Translations under genes and position numbers: made by a program | Assembly: GCF_002865645.1 (NCBI RefSeq) | Contig: NW_020194667.1 | Location: 1 to 64,000, forward strand | Reading direction: 5' to 3' | DNA length: 64,000 nucleotides | Source: Hyaloscypha bicolor E | Lineage: Eukaryota > Ascomycota > Leotiomycetes > Helotiales > Hyaloscyphaceae | The notes under the pieces: generated by a model | The model's database searches: none | What the model was told of the DNA's origin: nothing | Seen by the model: only the letters and a program-made list of their open reading frames with translations | In this document: in pieces, positions 38,276-49,619 of the stretch | Position numbering within the stretch: the stretch's first letter is position 1 | Layout: every line of letters starts with the position of its first letter

Positions 38276-39619
38276 ATGACGCTCAACAAACTTCCCGATG
38301 AGCTGGTACTACGCGTTGTCTACCAATTAGACTCCCCAAAAGACCTTTCAAATTTGGCTCTCTGCAGTCACCACCTTCATGCTATCGCTATCCCGATATT
38401 GTACTCATCATTTGCGGAGAACCAATGTCAACAAACGTGGGCGTTCCTTTGCACGCTTTTGAAGCGGCCAGACCTAGCGCGCTTCGTCAAGTCTTTCACC
38501 AGCACCTCATGGAGCGTCTATTGGTCCCCACCTGATTCGCTCGATCGTAATCGGGACGATGTGAAGGACATACTCGAGATGGTATTTGCAACCAGTGAAG
38601 ATAAGAGCGAGAAAAATCTCTGGCTTTGGGACTTCTACTCTGAGGAAAATTGGGATGCAGTCACCGCATTCGTTCTCCTTCTCCTACCGAACATTACGAG
38701 CCTCAAACTACCAGACTATCCGAGGCTCTCAACTTGGGTTTCCAAAGCTCTCCACCGAGCCTGCAAATTTCAGGACTCGAATACATCCTCACCATATTCT
38801 CTGTCTCACCTGCGTGATGTGGAGCTCGCCGCTGATTACTTTGCTAGCGGGGATGTGTTCGCGGACATGGTCATGCCATTCTTGCCGCTCCAGTCTTTGA
38901 GACGCTTCACCTGTGCCGGCTTATGGTTGGGACAACGCAACATTGAAAGTCTCAGAGGGAACGTCACCCACTTTTCACTTCCTTCTTCTGACGTCAACTC
39001 ATTGGTATTCGCCGAACTTCTCAAGTGCTTGCCCCGTCTCGTACATCTTACCTATTGTCACAATTGGGTCGATGTCGAGGAAGAAGGGGCTGCTCAGCCT
39101 TTTATACCGCGCGCCATACGGGATGGACTCATGCCATCGAGATTTTCCTTGGAAGAATTAGTTCTTGTCAATCATGAGGAAGAATGGGAGGACTTTACCT
39201 TTGAAGTAGTACCACTGCCTCTGGGATCATTGACAGAGTTCGAGAAATTACGCAAAATTGATGCTACCGTGTACACTCTTGTGGGACGAGAAAAATCACA
39301 CCAATACGGCAATGTACAATTCGTCGAATCCCTGCCCCAGTCGCTCGAGATATTGGTGTTGCGAAATTGCGAGCCAGACATTTGGTCGTTACTCCACGTA
39401 TTGCTTGACAAAAGACGAAACGGATGTTTGGGGAAGCTGAGGATCGTGAATCTGGTATCACGAACTAAGGCGTTTATGGATCTATCTGCGAGTCGGGAAG
39501 CTGCAAAGAAGTATGGGGATGAGGCCGAGGACTTGGGAATTTTGCTGAACATAGTTGTTGGCTTGCCAGTTGGCGAGGTTGCTCTGATTGGAGGTTTCCG
39601 CCCTGTCACTTCCCAGTGA
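38276..39619 (+). CDS. F-box protein (substrate adaptor-like), tandem paralogue
   Basis: A 447-residue intronless protein. The F-box-like N-terminus is MTLNKLPDELVLRVVYQL, then DLSNLALCSHHLHAIAIPIL and YSSF. It shares with its neighbours RPDLARFVKSF, AFVLLLLPNITSL, KFQDSNTSSPYSLSHLR, the LGSLTEFEKLRKIDATVYTL block, ESLPQSLEILVLRNC and LLDKRRNGCLGKLRIVNL. The decayed gene at 34,075 is closer to this one than to the 36,026 gene (MTL start, QDSN-LSPY block). The role is inferred from the F-box: SCF ubiquitin ligase adaptor. No partner can be named. The reading frame is intact from ATG to TGA. Confidence 0.85.
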   Translation: MTLNKLPDELVLRVVYQLDSPKDLSNLALCSHHLHAIAIPILYSSFAENQCQQTWAFLCTLLKRPDLARFVKSFTSTSWSVYWSPPDSLDRNRDDVKDILEMVFATSEDKSEKNLWLWDFYSEENWDAVTAFVLLLLPNITSLKLPDYPRLSTWVSKALHRACKFQDSNTSSPYSLSHLRDVELAADYFASGDVFADMVMPFLPLQSLRRFTCAGLWLGQRNIESLRGNVTHFSLPSSDVNSLVFAELLKCLPRLVHLTYCHNWVDVEEEGAAQPFIPRAIRDGLMPSRFSLEELVLVNHEEEWEDFTFEVVPLPLGSLTEFEKLRKIDATVYTLVGREKSHQYGNVQFVESLPQSLEILVLRNCEPDIWSLLHVLLDKRRNGCLGKLRIVNLVSRTKAFMDLSASREAAKKYGDEAEDLGILLNIVVGLPVGEVALIGGFRPVTSQ

Positions 39620-40471
39620 AATTTTCAATTAAAAGCACTTTACCAATAGCCGGCGGCTCTTGACGAGGTTCGTGGAGTTGTGTACACTTTATAAAAGTAT
39701 GGAAAAACATGGACAAAACAACTCGGACCACAAACCAAGCAATGGAACCTCAACGAGAGACAGCAGGTAACGTGATGACTCACTCTCCCCATCACGTTCG
39801 TTCCCTTCTTCCAAACGAAGTTCGAAAACAGCGAGGTTATACTGACAACCCCGCGCGGGGTAAAGTAACATTCACGATCTTCAACATGTGAGATGATCGA
39901 CACTTCGACATCGTCACATCCTCGCATCGCTCGCATCATCTGCAGTACTTTGAGTAGATTTTGAATGTCTCCATGGTACTCTGCCTCGGCAGTGCGCGCC
40001 GTGAACGTGTGATAACGTTACTGTACTACTGTGCCATGTGCTGGGGGGTATCTTTTGGTCGGATTTCCTGTGGTCCGACTGGTGGAACGGCGCAAATGGC
40101 GTCCAACTCAATTGATTCAGGACCCTGCCCCGACCCTAGCACGGCCCAGTCGAGGCCCCGTTTCTGGCATGAGCTCGGCGGCAACCCCAGCCCCTTTCCG
40201 GGGGTGGCACGCTCGAGGCGGCCCATTCTTACGGAGCTATCACCTTAACGGCAAGGCTTTAAAATGCGAATATCGAAACTCTGTTGTGAAACCTCCAATA
40301 GCCCTTCTGCCACGAGCCATCCAACCTAGTAGCCACGGGCCGACCAGGTTCGGTTCCCATTGCGGGGGATGTTTATGACATTCGCAATCTCCCGAGCCTC
40401 AGTTCGAACAATGCTGGTTCTTTCCTTCCTTCCTGTTTGCTTTTCGACATTCCTCCGAAGATGGTGAGAAG
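39620..40471. other. Intergenic region upstream of fasciclin gene
   Basis: About 850 bp including the fasciclin promoter. The stretch 40,385-40,470 is pyrimidine-rich (TTCTTTCCTTCCTTCC), as in many fungal promoters. No gene is recognised. Confidence 0.5.
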
Positions 40472-41984
40472 ATGAAGCTATTGCGAACTTCGAGCCTGTT
40501 GTGGCTGGCGACACTTGTTTCTCGTGGCTGGGCGATCTCTCTCCTTGAGGTGCTGCAGGGCTATCCTCAGTTGAGCAGCCTTTACACTTTGGTCAATTCC
40601 TCATCAAACGCGACTGCATTGCTGGCAAACGCCAACAACTTCACATTCCTTGCGCCGAGCAATGATGCTATTTCGAAATTCAATGCCCAGAACCCAGGTG
40701 TTCTGAACGGTACTCAGATACTACCGAATATCCAGTATGGACTTCTCAAAGGCGGGTATCCGACGCTCTCGATCTCAAGCACGCCGCAATTCATCCAGAG
40801 CAACTTGTCTGACTCCACATATGCCAACGTCACCGGGGGACAGGCAGTTGAGCTCGTCTTAGGAAGTGATGGCACGCCTGAGGCGATAACAGGGAATCGA
40901 AGCATCAGCACTTCATCAGGCTCCGTAAGTCCCAAGATCCCATCTCTTCGCACTTCTGCTGACAATGGAAACAGGATATTCCCTGCGTCGGTGGCATCGT
41001 CCGTATAATCAACTCTGTCCTCTCGATCCCTGTTACCACTGTGATGGAGATCACAAATGCGAACCTGCAGTACTTCATTGCCATATTAAATGCCGATGGG
41101 TATCTGAGTAGCAGCGCGACATATGTGAATCAAGTCCTCGATTTGCACGATGTCACTTACTTCATTCCCAACTCTGCAGCCGCTCTCGCTGGTGCCACCC
41201 AGCTCGCTCAAAACTCCTCTGCAGCTGACCTCGAAGCCGTGTTCGAATACCACATCGTCCCAGGATCCGTCAACTACAGTCCGATGCTGAAAAATGGAAT
41301 GAGCTTGAAGACCCAGCAGGGGACAAACCTCCAGATAACAATCCAGGGTGGAGATATATATGTCAATGCCGCGAAAGTCATCGCATCAGACTTGATGGTT
41401 GCGAACGGAGTCGTGCACGTGCTTGACAAGTGAGTCCTGCACTTCCCCCCCCAAACCCACCAGAGATCTAACAATCCCCAAGCCTCCTAAACCGCTTCGA
41501 CACTTCCGGACCCCCAAAGCCCACCGCAACAGCATCTACGACATCCAACCCAGCTCCAACCTCAACCCAAAACTCCATCACCACCCCAACTTACACCTCC
41601 AGCGGCGGGAACAGCGGCATGTCCACCGGCGCCAAAGCCGGGCTGGGAGTCGGTGTCGGCGTCGTCAGCCTCGCGCTCATCTCTACCCTCGCCTTCCTCA
41701 TCTACCGGCACCGCCGCAACAAGGCAGCAGCAACAGCCGCAGCGCCCTGGGACAACAGCTCCATGTCGGGCGCGACCGCATCGCCATTCAACAAATTCTA
41801 CGTTCAGCGGGGCCAGGTGCAGCGACAAGAAGATCCAGGATTGGGATTGCAGAGTACGGGGATGCAGCAGCAGTATGGAGCGGATTCGGGGGTTGCGGGG
41901 AGGGAGTATGGACAGGTTGATGGGCCGGCCATTCCGCCTCGGAGTCCGAGTAGAGCATTGAGGGGGGATGGGAGCTATTTTTGA
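40472..41984 (+). CDS. Fasciclin (FAS1) domain membrane protein
   Basis: A predicted 469-residue secreted or surface protein. Exons are 40,472-40,924, 40,975-41,429 and 41,483-41,984 (introns 50 and 53 nt, GT-AG). The signal peptide is MKLLRTSSLLWLATLVSRGWA. The first FAS1 domain (about residues 22-165) has SLLEVL, TFLAPSNDAI and GLLKGGYPTL-type motifs. The second (about 170-302) has VMEITNANLQYFIAIL, VTYFIPNS, YHIVPG and GVVHVLDN. A Ser/Thr/Pro linker follows, then one transmembrane helix at about 356-377 (LGVGVGVVSLALISTLAFLI) with RHRR on the cytoplasmic side and a tail of about 90 residues. FAS1 domains mediate adhesion and cell-wall contact. Splicing of the last intron restores DNLLNRF, the usual end of a FAS1 domain. 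Confidence 0.88.
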
Positions 41985-42630
41985 TGAGTTGAGGGGTGGA
42001 GAGGGGAGGATGATTGTGGAATAATGGATGGCTGGATGTATATAGCTATACCCCTTACGACTTTCATGCTGTTGTGGGCTTTGAAATGTTGATATCTTGT
42101 GGCAGGCGAACTCATATAGAAATCTATCATTACTCAATTTAGTTAATGTCAAATGTGGAACATCTTCGAAGTGAGACACCAAGATCCTTTCCTGATCCAA
42201 ACTTCTGGCTTGAGATGCTGAACCGGCAGCAATATCATCACTCGAAGGGACTGCCCCCAGCGCGGAGATCTCAAATCTCGTCTCCACACCCTAGTGAGTG
42301 AACACCTCTCAATAACAGGGGCGCACGGGATAAGCGAGACTGTTCATGTTCACTATTTACTGTTTCTATCTGATTGCCTGGAGAAACGACGCACCCCTCA
42401 CTCCATCCATGCATATCCACTCGTAAACCCATGCCATCTATCATTCGCACCACCCATTCCCTCCATCCATTCATCTGCCCACATTCAAGCAGCCCGCATA
42501 TCATTTTACCGCCCAAGCGCCAAGGCAGAAGCCGATCGATCTGCTCGCTCCGATCCATAACATACAAAAAGGTAAAGAAAAAGGCGAAAGTAGCAAATGC
42601 TTGCTCTTAAGTACCCAGGTCCAAGAAAGT
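41985..42630. other. Convergent intergenic region, fasciclin gene and UBP15
   Basis: Holds the 3' ends of two converging genes. No further gene or structural element is recognised. Confidence 0.5.
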
Positions 42631-45600
42631 CTACTTGAGGAACAAATCCACTCCGTTTCTAACAACGCGTGATCGGTCAACGTGGTCTAAGCCGAGCATA
42701 TCGTCTTCTGCCGTCAGCATCTCATCAAGGATGGAGTCTAAAGCATCATATTAGCATGTGATTCAGAAAACCAAGACGAGCGTACTTGCCATCAGTGAGA
42801 TATGTAGGTTTCGAATAAGAGCTTCGCTTGACAATGGCGAATTTTATCTTTTCGAAGTTTTTGCCCTTCATGCCAGTTCGCTTTTCCAATCGTTTCTTGG
42901 TGTCCGAAAATACTTCACCAGGAATTATCTTGAACCTGAAAGGAATTCCATGTGACTTGCTTGGTTCGCTCTGGAAGTGGAATGCTTGGATAAGCTCTGA
43001 TCCTGGCTCCAGATCCTCTTCCGGAATTCTTTCGGCAATGACATGGACATACTCCGTGATGCCCATGACTTGGCTTTCCCGGATGAGGTTCTTGTGGATT
43101 TTGCTGCTGTGAGTCTCATAAACTCGAATGGGGCCAGCTTTCTCTTCGTCGTCCAGTTGTGCCTTTTTAATGAGTGCTGCAATCAGGTCTTCAACTGTGC
43201 CGTTCTTGGGGACAAGGATATCAAAAGGTTCCTGTACTATATCAGTAATTGCTCTAAATGAGCGTGGCTTATCTTACTTCTTTCGACATGCCATCGCTCA
43301 GCCAAATAACTCTCAAAGCTTTCTTGGTATCCAGTTCTGTTAGACTGATGTCGAGAACCTCAAAATAAAGGGCATCAGGCCGTTGGTTGTTATTGGCGAA
43401 GGTGCTGTATGGCGGGTTGAGAATGGTTGAGAGACTCTGACTTTGTCCACGCTTTACGGATGCTTTTGGGTTTCCATTTGCAGCATTCACGGTCCAGAAT
43501 CTGAGATGTGTTGGGTCGACCTTCAAATGCTCTCCCACCTTTGCTGCAATTTGATCATAAGAATGCTTATTGCTAAGAATCAGTTCAAACGGTTGATACA
43601 GTTCGGGATTGGCATTTCGTGTCGGATGAGGGTGGAATCTGACTTCTCGTCTGTGAACGAGAAAATCATAGAACTGTTGAGCGTTGTCGATGCGGTCCAG
43701 GCCCAGGTTCGATTTCGATAACGAGGTCTTGTCGGAAGAAGACTTTGAGGAAACGCTCCTGTCGTCGTTGTCAGCAAGCGTCAACTGATTGGTGAGATAT
43801 GTGACGGACTCTCGATCGCTTTCCGATGACTTGACGTCCGCTTTCTGGAAACAGACAATATCCCCATCTTGAAGCTCAGCTGCTTTGAGAGACTGCTTGG
43901 CCTTCATTGGCTCAATCATATTTGGCTTGATCTCCTGTGATAGTATTAGCGAGATATTACCAATAGTGTTTGATATCACGTACTTCAAACAACCGCAGCT
44001 GCGTCTTCTCTATCCAGCCCATCTTCTTTAGAATAACTGGGACTAAATCCTCAACTTTCTTCTCCCTACTGATGTAAATGTGACCCGCCCCCGACAGAGA
44101 TTGGCTTTCAACATCGAACCATTTCAGGAACAAAACAATAAGATCGGTCTTTGGTGCATTTCCATTCGTTTGACTTGGAGTCGCTGGCCAAATGGCATTG
44201 CCATCGATGTTAACCTCCTCAGCTACCTCTGCCCATAATCGTAACTCCGCAGACTTGCTACCCCCCAATCGCTGATAGGCGTCCTCGACTGTTGTATTCA
44301 TCTCGGAAATCGGTGCATCTGGCCGAATAGTCTTGTTTTGCCGGTTGACCATAGCCCAGAGACGTATTCGCTTGGGGTCAACATTAGTGTCCTCTCCAAC
44401 TTTCGCTGTCAATTCTCCTATCGTAGATTTCCGAAGGAGTCGGTAGAATCGGGGGGCAGCAGGCTCATCCTCGCTGTTGGCGCGATCAAAAGAAGTCAAG
44501 TCCGTTCCGCCATGAGCTCGATAAGTATCCTCCGTGATGACCTTGCAGCCCAGATACAGGTGTTGCTCCTCTCGTTCTTTCTTGCGCATTTCGCGCAATG
44601 CTGCTTCTTCGTCAAGTTTCTTCTGGAGATGTGGTGGCGTATCCCTTTTGGTCACAGGAAGGAGAACTTCATCGAGTCGACTTTGGCGGATATAAACCAA
44701 CATGTAGGCGGACATCTGGCGTATGATTGGTTTCGTTTTACCACGCATTGCCATTGGACCGTTTGGCAGTAAAAACTCACCACCAAAATTATCTTCTAAC
44801 ACTTCTCTCATGGTAGCCTTTGTAACTTTATCGTCGTCGTACTTGTAAAACCATCCCTCTTTGTTTGGCTTGATGAATGCATAGTAGTGACCAGCGTTGA
44901 GATCACCACTGTGGACCAGGACACCATGGAGTTGATAAATCCAGGGTTCTGATTTATCTGCGTCATCAGACAAGTACGGCGCTGCGTCAAAAGTCTCGGG
45001 GAATTCGTAGCGATCGTTGATCTTCATCATCGCATCGCGGTCAATGTCGTATTGGAACCGCTTGAGCTGTAAGTGGAGGACTTCGGGGAACGTCTCGAAG
45101 ATGACTCCTTTGTTGGCATCCTGGAGCGCGAACTGCTCGCCTGCAAAGTATTGGTTCTCGCCATTCATAACCTCAACTTGGACATAATCCTTGAAGCTCT
45201 CCTCGAGATTCTTGTTGCCGCTGACGTTCAACTGGATATCCCAGAAATCTTCAACCCGCCGAGATTCATATTCGACGTTGATGCACGAAATGTAAGTCCG
45301 GACCTTGCCGCAGAAGAGCTTGGGCAGAACATTCTCGGCCTCAGTTCCCTTCATCTTCTCCTCCATGCGCTCCATAAGCTTGCGAGAAAGCTCTTGTACA
45401 TCCTGCTGCTCGAAAATGTGTCTCGTTTCCCAGCCGAAGGATTTGGTAAGCTCATTCGTGCCTACGGCAGTGTTCGATGTTTGGAGTTGATAAAAGAGTC
45501 GTTGGAGGGTGTATGCGCTATTCTGGAGGGTCTCTTCATCTTGTGTAGGAATTTGATAGATAGCCTTACTGGTTAGCCAATATCCAGCGCTCAGGACAAT

Positions 45601-46543
45601 GTAATCATACCTTTCGGAATGCGTTTGTGAAGTACAAAGACTGTATGAGTGAGTTCAGGTAGCAGGTAGCGCCTTGATTCTTCAGTCCGACGTAGCCGGT
45701 CTCCTTCTTCGAATCATAGTTGTTAAAGTTGTGCCATAAGACCCCAGTCTCGTCCTTGCAAATTCTTACATACGAAGTAATATTCGCAGTGTAATTGTCT
45801 CCCAATAAGTAGCGGCCAGAATCATCCCACGGGGCCGTGTATAGCTTCCGTAATTCGACAAATCTTGTAAATCCCCAGTCGCCCTCCTCCTTTGTGAATC
45901 GGTGGTGGGCAGTATGATATTGGTAGATGGCTGGTGCTTCTGGATTCCATACAACCAGCCCAAACTGTACACAGCAGGCAAAATCATCTGGGGGGGTTCC
46001 TTCCGGATAGGCATGCTCGAGGTAGAGGGAAACGTAATCGACATTATTGCCGTTGGGAAAGAAAAGAACGCGCCTACTGACGTCAGCAAAGGATGCCCAA
46101 CCATTTTCTCCTCAATTTTGAATGTTGCATACCAAGGATGGCCCCCGGCTTCAAAGGTAGGGCCATGATCCCTCCGCGGATGGTCTCGCCAGTTCTCTAT
46201 CGCCCAAGTGTGTACTTTGTCCTCGAGGACAGGAGGTTGTTCCGGGAGAAGAGGAAGGACAAGCTCTTTCATGCCCTCAACTACCAAGAAAGTGAAAGTC
46301 AGCCAGTGGTACAGCTCAGGAAGGTGGGGATCTCATACAGTCATCAGCCCGGAATACCGGCTCGTCTTCTGGGTTGATGATGGCAATGTCGCCGTCATCT
46401 TTCTCAGCCTCTGCTGCATCGTTGAGTAGATCTTCCGAGTCAACAATCATATCGTTGCCGGGGGAAAGTGCATCTGCATTGAAGAGCTGCTCATAATCGT
46501 CAGAGTCATCTTCGAAGATCGGAACCACGCGGATTTGCGCCAT
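42631..46543 (-). CDS. UBP15: Ubiquitin carboxyl-terminal hydrolase, UBP15/USP7 family
   Basis: A 1,200-residue cysteine protease removing ubiquitin from substrates. Exons: 46,339-46,543, 46,133-46,280, 45,611-46,073, 43,984-45,564, 43,278-43,934, 42,790-43,231, 42,631-42,737; the total is a multiple of three. An acidic N-terminus is followed by a MATH domain (about residues 80-215, HTWAIENWRD, GGHPWRVLFFP). The catalytic core starts GYVGLKNQGATCYLNSLIQS with Cys255. His498 is in GDLNAGHYYAF and Asp515 in YKYDDDKV, the same 17-residue spacing as human USP7. The C-terminal half holds UBL domains (LFEEIKPNMIEPM, LQDGDIVCFQ). The end YLTDDSILDEML then LGLDHVDRS is typical of fungal UBP15. The last intron (42,738-42,789) uses a GC donor (GCAAGT). 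The next upstream intron is normal GT-AG. Confidence 0.95.
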
Positions 46544-46940
46544 GGTGGATGCGAAGTTGGAGGCCTTGGTTATGTATGAGGTGGAGGGGAACCTGTGGAA
46601 GAGGGGCAGAGAGGGAGGGAGAGGTTCTTACCGGATTCATGATTGCAGAGGTGAAATACGCCTTCCCAGAAATACAAAACCGAGATCAAAGAACTGGAAA
46701 GGCTACGACGATGGCGCGGTGTGGTTTCCTGGTTGATTCGGGCTGTGCAAGAGCACCTTGCTCTTCCCAGGTTCTTTGGCCTCGCTTCGCTAACGGCCGC
46801 TGGCGAATGATGACGTGAAGTACCGCGTCTGTAGATGTTGGCCTTTCAATAGCCGCGATCAAGCTTTGTAGTTGCCACAAAACAAGAATATCTGTCGGAA
46901 AATAAGAATGGAAGTTGATGCTTGCCTTTGTAAAGGCAAG

Positions 46941-47245
46941 AGGTGACAAGGTGAAGAGGAGGATTCACGAAACGGAATAGTGAATGTCTGGAATGGCCTG
47001 GTGCAGTTGACAAGGCTGGCTTTGGTGCCTGTAGCCTCATTCGGCCAGAGACGTATGGTCGGATGCGTTTGACGATGGCCGTTATAAGGGCGGGAGGTGC
47101 TGAGGTGAGGAGGGTGATTCTCGAGCAGAACAAGTGGGTGTCCGGAATGGTGCCATACAATGGACAAGGCTGGCTCTGGTTTTTTGCCCGCCTCATTCGA
47201 CTAGAGAGGTGTGGTCGAATGTATTTGATGAGATTTGCGGCTAAT
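46941..47245. repeat. Imperfect tandem duplication, period ~154 bp
   Basis: 46,941-47,085 and 47,095-47,245 align with many changes. Both contain AGGTG--AGGTGA, TGTC-GGAATGG, GGACAAGGCTGGCT or its variant, CTCATTCG-C-AGAG, and GGTCG-ATG--TTTGA. Changes are not restricted to C/T and G/A, so this decay does not look like RIP. Confidence 0.6.
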
Positions 47246-47456
47246 GCTCGGAACTCCTTTCGAGATAAAAGGGGCCAAGGCGGTGAAGGGACTTGTGAAA
47301 AGTTTTGAGAATCTGTGAATGTATCAAAGTGCTATGGAAGATTGATCAGAGATGTGACAGGAGTGAATTGCTCGGGTAAGCTTCGGGACCCCTTTCGAGG
47401 TAGAGGGAGCGATGGGGTTAAGGGGACTTCGTCATTTGGAGAATCTGGGAATCCAA
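47246..47456. repeat. Imperfect tandem duplication, period ~134 bp
   Basis: 47,246-47,322 and 47,380-47,456 share CTCGGAACTCCTTTCGAG against TTCGGGACCCCTTTCGAG, then AAGGGACTT and GAGAATCTG-GAAT-CAATCA. It follows directly after the 154 bp duplication, so the whole 46.9-47.5 kb block grew by local duplication. Confidence 0.6.
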
Positions 47457-47565
47457 TCAAGGTAAATGCTTAGAACGTCAGCGATCTGTAATTCTCAAAT
47501 TCAGGAAACTCAATTTACTCGAGGTGTCCAGAACACTGGGGACTTTTAATTTCGAATTTAGAGGG

Positions 47566-47676
47566 TTCAATGTACCAAAAGTTTCTGGGACTTTGACATC
47601 AATTGCGGTGATTCACGCAAATTTACAAAGTCATGGAAGCATTGTACCAGAAGTTCCTGGGAGATTGATAACAATG
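47566..47676. repeat. Short dispersed repeat, copies 2 and 3
   Basis: 47,566-47,602 has TTCAATGTACCAAAAGTTTC and GGGACTTTGACA. 47,638-47,676 has GCATTGTACCAGAAGTTCC and GGGAGATTGA. Both match the copy at 35,627-35,661. Confidence 0.55.
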
Positions 47677-48075
47677 AAAAGCGATTCACCAGAATGAAGG
47701 TGTGCAAGGTGAAAGCGGTAAAGGCACTTGTGACTTTCAGATTCAGGGAATCATTGTATTTCAACTTGTAGACAATTCAGGAAATATAAATATAAAGGTA
47801 CAACATGAATGTACAAAACTAACGGAAGATTGATTCCAAGCCTCGAAGGGACGGAACCGGCTATAAATGTAATGTCTTGGATTGTCTAGGACACTTTGAG
47901 ACCTGCACAGGCTTTGGGACAAGTCCACGTGCTAATAGGGGGCAAACAGCTTGGATTGGGGGATATCTAGTTAGACGCCAGTAAATAACAAAGCACAATC
48001 TCTTCCCCACTGACAGAAATCTCGTTGAGAGTAATAAAGAATGGAAAACTAGAAGATCCATCATGTCATGGCAGC

Positions 48076-49184
48076 CTACTTTGTCTCATCCTTCACAGGA
48101 GCCTCAGCAGCAGCATACTTGACAGTCAACCCTTCCTTGATATCCTTGCCCTTTCCACCATACGCTGTCGGTAGCTCTTGGCCCCAACCAGGCAATTCTC
48201 CAGCCAAGTTACTTCCATAACTCAATGGGTGGAACTTCTTGACAGTTTCCGCACTCAGGAAGAGCTTCATGGCTGCAAAAACCCAGCCCATGACCAGGGG
48301 GACATTGACGAAGAATTTCTCCTTCAGGAGTTCGGGGTACGCCATGCTGAAGATCTGGATGGTCTCCTTGGAGGCGGCTTTGACGGCGGGATCCATTCGA
48401 AGGAACGAGACGTTGAGATAGTCGTGAACTTGGACCATTCTATAAGGATCAACACCGTTTTGAGGGATGGGTACAGTTGCAGAAGCGAGATCAAGCTCTT
48501 TGAGAGAAAGTTCCATCAGGGCAGCGCGCCATTTAACGAATCTGAAATGCATTTAGCACCTGAACTCAAAGGGAGGTATCAAACATACTCTTGGACATCT
48601 CCGAAGGTCTCCTGTTTGTTCTTCACGCCACCATAGATATTCCAAGTGACAATCTCCTTCTCGTGACTCTCGGTCTTCGGATACACTGTGACAAATCCCA
48701 AACCACCAAACTTGGCTTCATTGAATTCGGTCTCGGCCAGGAGCTTCCTGGGTTGCATTTGCTTCCGCCACTTCAGTGCCCCGCTCAATTGAGCCTTAGC
48801 TTTGGCTATATCCTGGGTGTTGGCGCGCAAGAACTTCTCCAGAACGATGGAAGTGGGAACATCAAACGAGTTGGTGAGCTCTACTCCCCACATCTCCGTG
48901 TATTGCGCGTCCGCGATGACAGAAGGCAGCTCAGCGAAGAGCTTTGAAAGAGGGGTGCCAGGCGGCGAAACTGGTCTCTGAACATCATCGCCTGAAGCTG
49001 GCTCGGTCTTTGATTGGGTTTCAGAAGCCTCAGTCTTCTTCTCGTCCTTGACGGGAACCTCGGGAGCTGTGGTTGGAGCTGTTGGGGTTTGCAATGGAGC
49101 TTCAGCAGCCTCGATCTTCTTTTCTTCGGCGCCCGGAATAGGTCCAGGAGCCGCGGCTATTGCTGCTACAGGTTCAGCACTCAT
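48076..49184 (-). CDS. SFH5: SEC14-like phosphatidylinositol transfer protein SFH5
   Basis: A 353-residue CRAL-TRIO protein. Exons are 48,589-49,184 and 48,076-48,541; a 47-nt GT-AG intron restores DVQEFVKWR. The N-terminus is low-complexity (Ala, Pro, Glu, Lys; about residues 1-75). CRAL-TRIO N begins near PSVIADAQYTEMWGVEL and includes KFLRANTQDIAKAKAQL. The lipid-binding SEC14 domain covers about residues 150-320 (GLGFVTVYPK, VTWNIYGGVKN, VQVHDYLNVSFLR, AYPELLKEKFFVNVP and MGWVFAAMKLFLS). Yeast Sfh5 moves phosphatidylinositol between membranes at the ER and plasma membrane and has also been reported to bind heme. I start at the ATG giving MSAEPVAA; an upstream in-frame ATG at 49,226 is possible but adds a poor sequence. 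It is divergently transcribed from the PDH kinase gene. Confidence 0.9.
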
Positions 49185-49619
49185 GGTGATGTATTTTGAT
49201 GAGAGATGAGGCCAGAAACTTACCAAGGTAGAGTGAAGCTATTCGTGAAACCAAGGGTTTTATCAAAAGTGGGGACGTTCACCTATCAAGGTAGCACGTG
49301 GTGAATCCCGAATTTGAATAAACATCTCACCAGCGAGTAGCGCCCTACAACGCAGCGGCTGATGCTCGGAAAAGTAATATACTGTCCTGAACTCTCGCCA
49401 CCGAACTTTCAGTGACTACTATCTTCGCATTGGATGAAATCCTTAAAATGTCCCTTGCTTTTTCTGTTCAAGCGGCCGATTGCGGGGCTGTCGCGGGACG
49501 AACCTTCTGCTGCAACTCCGCTCTGGCAGAACCCCCTCTTCTCCCCTATGCCTTACAATCAGCAAACAATCCACCTTCGAGCCTCACTCTCTCCTTAATA
49601 CTCGCATGGAACCGCCGGC
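49185..49619. promoter_or_regulatory. Divergent promoter region, SFH5 and PDH kinase
   Basis: 435 bp lie between two start codons on opposite strands, so both promoters must be here. It contains a CACGTG E-box-like site near 49,294 (TAGCACGTGGTG). No TATA box is obvious on either side. Confidence 0.6.

Larger units (their letters stand above)
46544..48075. other. Long intergenic region with degenerate tandem repeats
   Basis: About 1.5 kb between the UBP15 start and the SFH5 stop. It holds two imperfect tandem duplications, a small hairpin at 46,921-46,940 (CTTGCCTTT, then AAAGGCAAG) and two copies of a short dispersed repeat. No gene is supported. Confidence 0.6.

Noticed and set aside
41399..42287. 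Long Arg/Pro- and Ser-rich frames on both strands over the fasciclin 3' exon
   Set aside because: They are shadows of the GC-rich third exon. The fasciclin frame alone has a transmembrane helix and correct splice phase.
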